From Nitrospinota bacterium (GTDB lineage Bacteria; Nitrospinota; Nitrospinia; Nitrospinales; Nitrospinaceae), in assembly GCA_027298165.1 (NCBI GenBank), contig JAPUGN010000033.1, positions 1 through 7,424 of the forward strand: a stretch of 7,424 bases of DNA, given 5' to 3'. This document shows positions 1 through 5,436 of the stretch, piece after piece. The notes under the pieces were generated by a model. That model saw only the letters and a program-made list of their open reading frames with translations. It made no database searches and was not told where the DNA came from. The position numbers were made by a program, and so were the translations under genes. Position 1 is the stretch's first letter. Each line of letters starts with the position of its first letter.

Positions 1-1
1 C

Positions 2-499
2 GCCATGGTGAGCCGGGAAATGGAGGATATCATCTCCGAGGTCGAGGAATTCGTTTTCAAGAATAAACTCTCCGGCGAAGTCCGCGTTTCTTCCGACCCC
101 CGCGGGGCGGTGATCACCATCTCCGACGTGGTGTTGTTTCCTCCCGGATCGGCGGAAATGACCTCCCAGGGCCGTAAAACCCTGCACCAAGTGTTCGACG
201 TGCTGAAACAATTCCAATACAACGTCAAGATCGAAGGTCATACCGACAACACTCCCATTCATACCCTGCGATATCCCTCCAATGGGGAGCTGTCGGCTTT
301 CCGCGCCTCGGAAGTAGCTCACATGATGATCGACGACGGGTTTCCGCCGGAGCGGCTGTCGGTCGAAGGATTTGCCGAATTCCGGCCGAAGGTCCCCAAC
401 ACCAGTGCGGAAAACCGGGCTATCAACCGCCGCATCGAGGTGGTCTATCAGCGCGGCAGCATCCGCCAGCGCATGGTCAAAATATTGAAAAGGAAATAA
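2..499 (+). CDS. motB: MotB/OmpA-family flagellar motor (stator) protein, C-terminal part, 5' truncated
   Basis: The reading frame is open to the left edge, so the true start and the membrane anchor with the proton-binding Asp of MotB lie outside the window. The visible 164 or so residues begin with an amphipathic linker and then hold an OmpA-like peptidoglycan-binding domain. Counting from the Met at position 5, the landmarks are VVLFPPGSAEM near residues 42-52, GHTDN at 79-83, LSAFRAS at 96-102 and NRRIEVVY at 141-148. Asp81 and Arg100 match the pair that binds diaminopimelate in OmpA-like domains. In MotB this domain anchors the stator to the cell wall. The stretch YPSNGELSAFRA resembles the MotB signature NWELSxxRA more than that of Pal or OmpA, although Trp is Gly here. 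The protein ends in a short basic tail. The family is secure; MotB over another OmpA-like protein is likely, but the N-terminus is needed to prove it. Confidence 0.72.
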   Translation, partial: AMVSREMEDIISEVEEFVFKNKLSGEVRVSSDPRGAVITISDVVLFPPGSAEMTSQGRKTLHQVFDVLKQFQYNVKIEGHTDNTPIHTLRYPSNGELSAFRASEVAHMMIDDGFPPERLSVEGFAEFRPKVPNTSAENRAINRRIEVVYQRGSIRQRMVKILKRK

Positions 500-553
500 T
501 CCCTCCCAATGGGGTCTGGGCTGGAAACCTTTTTCAAGTCAATGCCTTACGCT

Positions 554-582
554 TTGACAACCCCCGCCATCTCTGGTAATTT
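554..582 (+). promoter_or_regulatory. sigma70-type promoter for the ribD-led operon
   Basis: A perfect -35 box TTGACA (554-559) is followed by a 17-nt spacer and the -10 box TAATTT (577-582). TAATTT matches the consensus at three positions only, but an extended -10 TG sits at 574-575. Transcription would begin near 589, leaving a leader of about 90 nt before the preferred ribD start. It is the only convincing promoter upstream of the rib genes. I saw no FMN riboswitch consensus in the leader, so the sequence shows no flavin feedback control. Confidence 0.5.
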
Positions 583-656
583 AGAGCCATCCCTTTGATT
601 TTTGCGGTGCTAACGGCCTGTGGGCCGGGGTCCCGATCATGGTAAAATCTTGAAAC

Positions 657-670
657 AGGAACAACAGGAA
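657..670 (+). promoter_or_regulatory. duplicated Shine-Dalgarno-like sites before ribD
   Basis: AGGAA occurs at 657-661 and again at 666-670, as part of a perfect 9-bp tandem repeat (ACAGGAACA twice, 655-672). The second copy lies 6 nt before the ATG at 677, which is good spacing and favours that start over the GTG at 620 and the TTG at 650, neither of which has a recognisable ribosome binding site. Confidence 0.4.
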
Positions 671-676
671 CAGTGG

Positions 677-1750
677 ATGCGGCGGGCTTTGGAAATGGCC
701 GGAAAAGCGGCGGGTCGAACCTCACCCAATCCCAGGGTCGGGGCCGTCATCGTGAAAAACGGTCGGATGATCGCCGAAGGCTACCATAAAAAGGCCGGAC
801 GGCCTCACGGCGAGATCGAGGCTCTCAGAAAAGCCGGGAAGAAGGCCCGGGGGGCGCAGATGTTCGTGAATCTGGAGCCCTGTTGCCATCACGGACGCAC
901 GCCACCCTGTACCGATGCCATCATTGCCAGCGGGCTGAAAGAGGTTTTCATCGGCATGCGCGATCCCAACCCGCTGGTTGCGGGTAAGGGAATTCGCCGG
1001 CTGAAACAGGCCGGGATCGCGGTTCACAACGGCGTGTTGACCCTGCAATGCCGGCAACTCAATGAGGAATTCGCCAAATACATCCAAACCGGAACCCCGT
1101 GGGTGATCCTGAAATCCGCCCTTTCGCTGGATGGCAAAATCGCCACCGCCACCGGGCAGTCGCAATGGATCACTGGCCCCGAGGCGAGAGAACGGGTCCA
1201 CTGGATGCGAGACCGGGTGGATGCCATTCTGGTGGGTCCCGGAACCGTGCTCAAGGATAACCCCCGGCTGACCACGCGGTTGAAAAAGGGCAGGGGCCAT
1301 AACCCGGCTCGTGTTATTCTGGATGCCAAAGCCGAAATCCCGCTGAATGCCCGGGTGTTTCAACGTGCTGCCCGGGACCAGGTGGTGTACGTCACCTCTT
1401 CCAAGGCTTCTGCGGTCCGGCTCAACCGGCTCAGAAACACCGGGGTCGATATTAAGATATTACCTAATCAAAGTGGTCATATATCATTGAAAAAATTGAT
1501 AAAAATGTTAGGACAAATGGAGATAACCTCGCTGTTGATTGAAGGCGGGAGCGGGCTCAACGCCAGTGCCCTGAAAGCGGGAATCGTGGATAAGGTGGTC
1601 CTGTTTCTTGCGCCGCTGATCATTGGGGGCGATACCGCACCCGGCGTGGTCGGCGGACCGGGGGTCAAAAGCCTGAAACAGGCCTTGAACCTCAAAAAAC
1701 TCACGGTCACCCCTGTAGGTGCCGATTGGATGGTCGAGGGGTATCTGTAA
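677..1750 (+). CDS. ribD: Bifunctional diaminohydroxyphosphoribosylaminopyrimidine deaminase / 5-amino-6-(5-phosphoribosylamino)uracil reductase
   Basis: RibD carries out the second and third steps of the pyrimidine branch of riboflavin synthesis in the cytoplasm: zinc-dependent deamination, then NADPH-dependent reduction of the ribose. Counting from the ATG at 677 (357 aa), the deaminase domain covers about residues 1-130. Its zinc site is His44 in HGE, Cys69 in EPC and Cys78 in GRTPPC, with catalytic Glu46. The usual HAE triplet reads HGE here. The reductase domain covers about 140-357, with LSLDGKIA near 149-156, QSQWITG at 161-167 and IEGGSGL near 288-294. Length and domain order match full-size RibD. 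The start is uncertain. ATG 677 has AGGAA 6 nt upstream, but relatives usually begin about 5 residues before the MRRAL motif, so TTG 650 (366 aa) or GTG 620 (376 aa) remain possible. The gene heads the rib cluster and ends 2 nt before ribE. Function is secure. Confidence 0.93.
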   Translation: MRRALEMAGKAAGRTSPNPRVGAVIVKNGRMIAEGYHKKAGRPHGEIEALRKAGKKARGAQMFVNLEPCCHHGRTPPCTDAIIASGLKEVFIGMRDPNPLVAGKGIRRLKQAGIAVHNGVLTLQCRQLNEEFAKYIQTGTPWVILKSALSLDGKIATATGQSQWITGPEARERVHWMRDRVDAILVGPGTVLKDNPRLTTRLKKGRGHNPARVILDAKAEIPLNARVFQRAARDQVVYVTSSKASAVRLNRLRNTGVDIKILPNQSGHISLKKLIKMLGQMEITSLLIEGGSGLNASALKAGIVDKVVLFLAPLIIGGDTAPGVVGGPGVKSLKQALNLKKLTVTPVGADWMVEGYL

Positions 1751-1752
1751 TC

Positions 1753-2406
1753 ATGTTCACCGGAATCATAGAAGCGGTCGGAACGGTCGGGTCCCTGCTC
1801 CGCAAGGACGACAAAGCCCGGATGCGGGTGGACACGAATCCGCAATTTACCGGGTTTGATTTGGGCGAGAGCATCGCCGTCAACGGAGTCTGCCTGACGG
1901 TGGTGGACCGGGGCGAGCACTGGTTCGCGGTCGATATGACCACCGAAACATTGAGCCGGACCAGTTTAAAACAGGTGAAGGAACAATCCCGAGTAAACCT
2001 GGAGAAGGCCCTCACCCCCGAAAAAAAAATGAGCGGGCATTTCGTGACGGGCCACATCGATAACGTGGCTTCGGTGGTGAGCATTGAAGAAAAACCGGGT
2101 GAAGTGTTGTTTCGGTTCGAGCATCCCCCGGAGCTGACACCGTATCTGATCGAAAAGGGTTCGGCGGCGGTGGACGGCATCAGTCTGACGGTGTTCGATT
2201 GCCGGGACCGCCGTTTCACGGTATCGATCATACCCTTCACGCTGGAGCACACCAACCTGAAGGATCGCAAAACCGGGGATAGTGTCAATATCGAGTGTGA
2301 TATGATTGGGAAATACGTGATTCGCGCCTGTGAAACACTGTTCAAGGACTCTGAAAAAAGCGGCGTGATTTCCATGGAATTTTTAAAACAACAGGGTTTT
2401 GTATGA
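1753..2406 (+). CDS. ribE: Riboflavin synthase, alpha chain
   Basis: This enzyme catalyses the last step of riboflavin synthesis, the dismutation of two 6,7-dimethyl-8-ribityllumazine molecules into riboflavin and the pyrimidine precursor. The protein has 217 aa, normal for the family, and shows the two tandem lumazine-binding barrels. The first opens with the hallmark MFTGIIEAVG and contains NGVCLTV (44-50). The second begins near residue 96 with GHFVTGHID and contains DGISLTVFD (141-149) and PFTLEHTNL (161-169). The C-terminal helix that drives trimer formation follows. The ATG at 1753 is chosen because the family begins exactly at MFTGI; the frame is open for nine codons further upstream. 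A purine-rich GAGGGG lies at 1735-1740, rather far away. The start is 2 nt after the ribD stop and the end overlaps ribBA by four bases (ATGA), so translation is probably coupled. The gene is called ribE or ribC depending on the species. Confidence 0.95.
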   Translation: MFTGIIEAVGTVGSLLRKDDKARMRVDTNPQFTGFDLGESIAVNGVCLTVVDRGEHWFAVDMTTETLSRTSLKQVKEQSRVNLEKALTPEKKMSGHFVTGHIDNVASVVSIEEKPGEVLFRFEHPPELTPYLIEKGSAAVDGISLTVFDCRDRRFTVSIIPFTLEHTNLKDRKTGDSVNIECDMIGKYVIRACETLFKDSEKSGVISMEFLKQQGFV

Positions 2407-3626
2407 CCAAGAGCCGTCCCAATAAATTCAGTTCCATCGATGAGGCCATCGAGGACGTCAAACAGGGCAAGATGATCGTTATCGTGGACGACGAGGACCG
2501 CGAAAACGAAGGCGACTTGATGGTCGCCGCGGATCTGTGTACGCCCGAGGCGATCAATTTCATGGCGAAATACGGACGCGGGCTGATCTGCCTGACACTG
2601 ACCGAACAGCGAACCGCGCAACTGGGTTTGCCGATGATGGTTCGGGAGAACCAGGCGCAGTTCGGCACGCCCTTTACCGTTTCGATTGACGCGAAAACCG
2701 GCATCACTACCGGCATTTCCGCCGCCGACCGGGCAAAAACCATCGCCGTGACCATGGATCCGGAATCGACACAGTACGATCTGGCGATGCCGGGACACAT
2801 CTTTCCCCTGCGCGCGCGGGACGGCGGGGTGCTGGTGCGCGCCGGGCAAACCGAAGGCTCCGTCGATATGGCGCGCCTGGCAGGTCTGAAACCGGCGGGC
2901 GTGATCTGCGAGGTCATGAACGACGACGGCACCATGGCGCGGGTTCCCGAACTGTCCAAATTCGTAAAAAAACACAAAATCAAGATGATCACCATCAAGG
3001 AACTGATGAAGTACCGTTTAAACAGCGAAACCCTCGTGGAAGAAGTGGCGGCCACCCGATTGCCGACCGACTTCGGCGAGTTCAAGGCGGTTGCGTTTCG
3101 CAACAAGTTGATCGACCAAGTGCATATTGCCCTGGTCAAGGGCGAAGTGAAACCGGATGAGCCGACCCTCGTGAGGGTGCATTCCCAATGCCTGACTGGA
3201 GACGTATTCGGATCCCACCGTTGCGACTGCGGCGAACAGTTGGCGCAGGCGTTACACATGATCGAACGGGAAGGGCATGGGGTTCTGCTCTATTTGTACC
3301 AGGAGGGACGCGGCATCGGCATCCTCAATAAATTGAAAGCCTACGCGCTTCAGGATGAAGGCCACGACACGGTTCAGGCCAACGAGGAGCTGGGTTTCAA
3401 GCCCGACCTTCGGGATTACGGTATTGGCGCGCAGATTCTACGCGCTCTCGGCTTGGGAAAAATTAGAATCATGAGCAACAATCCCCGGAAAATCGTCGGT
3501 CTCGAGGCCTACGGCCTGGAGATGGTGGAACGGGTGCCCATTGAGGTGCGACCGAAAAAGCACAATATCAAATACCTCAAAACCAAGCAGGACAAGATGG
3601 GGCACCTGATTAAAAACGTTTTCTGA
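2403..3626 (+). CDS. ribBA: Bifunctional 3,4-dihydroxy-2-butanone 4-phosphate synthase / GTP cyclohydrolase II
   Basis: This 407-aa fusion supplies both precursors of riboflavin. Residues 1 to about 203 are the DHBP synthase (RibB) domain, acting on ribulose 5-phosphate. DDEDRENEGD (29-38) carries Arg33, Glu34, Glu36 and Asp38, followed by TTGISAADRA (102-111), PGHIFPLRA (130-138) and NDDGTMAR (173-180). The usual GHTE motif reads GQTE, with Gln149 where E. coli RibB has the metal ligand His153. Residues from about 208 to 407 are GTP cyclohydrolase II (RibA), and this half looks intact. It has zinc cysteines Cys263, Cys274 and Cys276, QEGRGIG (300-306), Tyr314, Arg337 and SNNPRK (358-363), at a constant offset of 209 from E. 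coli RibA. An AGGG lies 6 nt before the ATG, and the start overlaps the ribE stop as ATGA. The fusion is common in bacteria. RibA activity is expected; RibB activity is probable but the Gln change deserves attention. Confidence 0.95.
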   Translation: MTKSRPNKFSSIDEAIEDVKQGKMIVIVDDEDRENEGDLMVAADLCTPEAINFMAKYGRGLICLTLTEQRTAQLGLPMMVRENQAQFGTPFTVSIDAKTGITTGISAADRAKTIAVTMDPESTQYDLAMPGHIFPLRARDGGVLVRAGQTEGSVDMARLAGLKPAGVICEVMNDDGTMARVPELSKFVKKHKIKMITIKELMKYRLNSETLVEEVAATRLPTDFGEFKAVAFRNKLIDQVHIALVKGEVKPDEPTLVRVHSQCLTGDVFGSHRCDCGEQLAQALHMIEREGHGVLLYLYQEGRGIGILNKLKAYALQDEGHDTVQANEELGFKPDLRDYGIGAQILRALGLGKIRIMSNNPRKIVGLEAYGLEMVERVPIEVRPKKHNIKYLKTKQDKMGHLIKNVF

Positions 3627-3639
3627 TTGGGACGGACTA

Positions 3640-4104
3640 TTGCCGAAATCGATTGAAGGGGATTTGAACGGAGCGGGCCACAAAGTAGGCATCGTGGTGA
3701 GCCGATTCAACGATTTCATCACTGGACGTCTGGTGGATGGCGCGGTGGATTGCCTGGTGCGCCACGGGGTGAAGGATCAGGACATCGAAGTGGTGAAGGT
3801 GCCGGGAGCGTTTGAAATTCCCATGGCGGCCAAACGGATGATCGGCAAAAAGAAATACGATGCCATCCTCTGCCTGGGCGCGGTGATTCGCGGCGGCACC
3901 CCGCACTTCGAATATATCGCAGGGGCAGCGGCGAAAGGCATCGGAACTCTGGCTCTGGAAGCGTCGATTCCGGTACTGTTCGGGGTGTTGACCACCGACA
4001 ACCTGGAGCAGGCCATCGAGCGCGCCGGTGCCAAATCCGGCAATAAGGGCTGGGAAACGGCGCTGACGGCCATCGAAATGATCAACCTGTACAAGCAACT
4101 TTGA
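3640..4104 (+). CDS. ribH: 6,7-dimethyl-8-ribityllumazine synthase (riboflavin synthase beta chain)
   Basis: RibH condenses 5-amino-6-ribitylaminouracil with dihydroxybutanone phosphate to give lumazine, the substrate of riboflavin synthase, usually as a pentamer or a 60-subunit shell. The protein has 154 aa, the family norm. Visible motifs are IVVSRFND (18-25, with Phe23 stacking on the substrate ring), VPGAFEIP (54-61), GAVIRGGTPHFEYI (80-93, with the catalytic His89) and the Arg128 region that contacts phosphate. The start is a TTG: its first residues, MPKSIEGDL, match the typical family N-terminus, the next in-frame ATG falls well inside the domain, and GGGA lies 7 nt upstream (3629-3632). 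The gene begins 13 nt after ribBA and ends 13 nt before nusB, consistent with one operon. Identification is secure. Confidence 0.95.
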   Translation: MPKSIEGDLNGAGHKVGIVVSRFNDFITGRLVDGAVDCLVRHGVKDQDIEVVKVPGAFEIPMAAKRMIGKKKYDAILCLGAVIRGGTPHFEYIAGAAAKGIGTLALEASIPVLFGVLTTDNLEQAIERAGAKSGNKGWETALTAIEMINLYKQL

Positions 4105-4117
4105 CCCGGACATTCCT

Positions 4118-4549
4118 ATGGGCAGACGGCGGCTATCCAGAGAATTTGTGATCCAGTTTCTTTATCTCACCGAGATGAACGAAGGGGAGATTCAGAATCA
4201 GTTGCAACTGTTCTGGGAAAACAACCCTGCCGCGGAGGATGTGCAGTTGTTCACCGAAGTTATTCTGAAGGATGTTTTCGACCATAAAGAGCAGATCGAC
4301 GTGCGTCTCGAAAAATACAGCGACAACTGGACCCTCTCCCGAATGACGGTGATCGACCGCAACCTGCTCCGCATGGCGGCCTCGGAGATTCTGTACAGCA
4401 AAACCGTGCCGCCTAAGGTGGCCATCGACGAAGCGGTGGAAATCGCCAAACGTTTCGGCAGTGAGGATTCGGCCCATTTCATCAACGGTATCCTCGACCG
4501 CGTCCTGAAGGAAATGAATTCCGATACCCCGCAAGCCAGCCTGAATTGA
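4118..4549 (+). CDS. nusB: Transcription antitermination factor NusB
   Basis: NusB binds boxA RNA together with ribosomal protein S10 (NusE) and keeps RNA polymerase processive on rRNA operons. The protein is 143 aa, the usual size, and all-helical in character. It opens with a basic segment, MGRRRLSREFVIQFLYL, that fits the RNA-binding N-terminal helix. It then shows the conserved core NWTLSRMTVIDRNLLRMA (70-87) and the signature AIDEAVEIAKRFG (102-114) followed by FINGILDRVL (121-130). A CCGGA lies 7 nt before the ATG. The rib-nusB neighbourhood, especially ribH-nusB, recurs in many bacteria, which supports both assignments. The stop codon overlaps the possible TTG start of the following phosphoesterase. 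Confidence 0.94.
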   Translation: MGRRRLSREFVIQFLYLTEMNEGEIQNQLQLFWENNPAAEDVQLFTEVILKDVFDHKEQIDVRLEKYSDNWTLSRMTVIDRNLLRMAASEILYSKTVPPKVAIDEAVEIAKRFGSEDSAHFINGILDRVLKEMNSDTPQASLN

Positions 4550-4575
4550 TAAGGCTTCAACCGACGGTACCCTAC

Positions 4576-5319
4576 ATGGTGTATCTCATTATTTCCGATC
4601 TGCACAGCAACCTGGAATCCCTCAATCAATTTATCGCGATCAGCAAAACTATTCCACACGACCAGAAAGTGTGTCTGGGCGATATCGTCGGGTACAATGC
4701 CGACCCCAACGCGTGCGTGGACTGGGTTCGCAATAACGTGGATGTGGTGCTGGCAGGCAATCACGATTACGCGGTGGTGGGGAAGACGGACACCTCGTAT
4801 TTCAATCCCTACGCGTATGAAGCCTGCATGTGGACTCGGGAGGCGCTGACCGAAGACAATATCGAATACCTCGCGTCCCTACCCACCCAAAGGGAGCAGA
4901 ACGGAATTTTGTGGGTGCATTCTTCTCCCTTCGAGCCGAACGAATGGCATTATGTCAACAACCGGTACGATGGAGAGGAAAATTTTCCACATTTCGAGAC
5001 CCAATGGTGTTTCCTGGGGCACTCCCACAAACCGGTGGTTCTGGAACAACATCCCGGCGGCGCCGTGGAAGCCGTGTACGGCGGAGCGGTGCATCATTGG
5101 GACTACACGCTGAAGCCGGATTGCCGCTACATCATCAATGTGGGCAGTCTGGGTCAACCCCGCGACGGGATCCCGGACCCCTGCTTCGTGGTGTTCGATT
5201 CCGATAAAGGCTCAGTGGAGTTCCGAAGGTTTCAATACGACCTCAAAATCACCCAGGAAAAGATTCGAGCCAACAATCTCCCCTCATTTCTGGCCGAGCG
5301 CCTGAGCGTAGGATTTTAA
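4576..5319 (+). CDS. Calcineurin-like metallophosphoesterase of unknown substrate
   Basis: A cytoplasmic two-metal phosphoesterase of 247 aa with no signal peptide. It has the family's metal-binding motifs in order, counted from the ATG at 4576: SDLHSN (Asp8, His10), GDIVGYN (Asp36), GNHD (Asn62, His63, Asp64), a lone His115 in VHSSP, and GHSH (His149, His151). INVGSLGQPRDG, about 50 residues later, is typical of the YfcE/MJ0936-like and protein-phosphatase-like branch. The ATG at 4576 is preferred because relatives start three to five residues before IISDLHSN. A TTG at 4546 would add ten residues and overlap the nusB stop as TTGA. Neither start has a good ribosome binding site, so coupling to nusB translation is likely. 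Substrate cannot be read from the sequence; nucleotides, phosphoproteins or a riboflavin intermediate are all possible. The catalytic fold is secure, the biological role is not. Confidence 0.88.
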   Translation: MVYLIISDLHSNLESLNQFIAISKTIPHDQKVCLGDIVGYNADPNACVDWVRNNVDVVLAGNHDYAVVGKTDTSYFNPYAYEACMWTREALTEDNIEYLASLPTQREQNGILWVHSSPFEPNEWHYVNNRYDGEENFPHFETQWCFLGHSHKPVVLEQHPGGAVEAVYGGAVHHWDYTLKPDCRYIINVGSLGQPRDGIPDPCFVVFDSDKGSVEFRRFQYDLKITQEKIRANNLPSFLAERLSVGF

Positions 5320-5338
5320 CTCCTCATTTTTCAGTGTC

Positions 5339-5367
5339 TTGACGGCCTCTCTCAAAAATGATATAGT
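5339..5367 (+). promoter_or_regulatory. strong sigma70-type promoter for the amidase gene
   Basis: TTGACG (5339-5344, five of six consensus bases) and TATAGT (5362-5367, five of six) are separated by the optimal 17 nt. Transcription would start near 5374-5375. The leader that follows is very AT-rich and contains several TTAA blocks. The site lies 20 nt after the phosphoesterase stop, so the amidase, and probably der, can be expressed independently of the rib-nusB unit. No convincing rho-independent terminator separates the two units. Confidence 0.62.
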
Positions 5368-5436
5368 CAAAACCTTAATAAAATTAATTAGTTAAGTTAA
5401 GTCTTCTAGTGTTTTTTGCGGATTTTTAAAAGCTAA

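Noticed and set aside
500..535. G/C-rich segment followed by a T-run after motB, looked at as a terminator
   Set aside because: The CCC and GGG runs do not form a continuous stem next to the T-run.
538..558. Inverted repeat GTCAA/TTGAC overlapping the rib promoter -35 box
   Set aside because: A five-base match with an 11-nt gap is easily due to chance and TTGAC is part of the -35 consensus; no operator can be claimed.
534..725. Minus-strand small open frame across the promoter gap before ribD
   Set aside because: It has no ribosome binding site or family resemblance, and overlaps both the predicted rib promoter and the ribD coding start.
1707..2975. Long minus-strand open frame (422 codons) antisense to ribE and ribBA
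   Set aside because: It lies opposite two certain genes, has no recognisable domain, and is Arg/Ser-rich in the way expected from the complement of biased coding sequence.
4830..5207. Out-of-frame plus-strand open frame within the phosphoesterase gene
   Set aside because: It is Arg/Gly-rich, without motifs, and fully inside a well-supported gene.
5309..5328. Possible terminator after the phosphoesterase (AGGA, loop, TCCT, then T-run)
   Set aside because: The stem is only about four base pairs and the T-run is short, so it is too weak to call.
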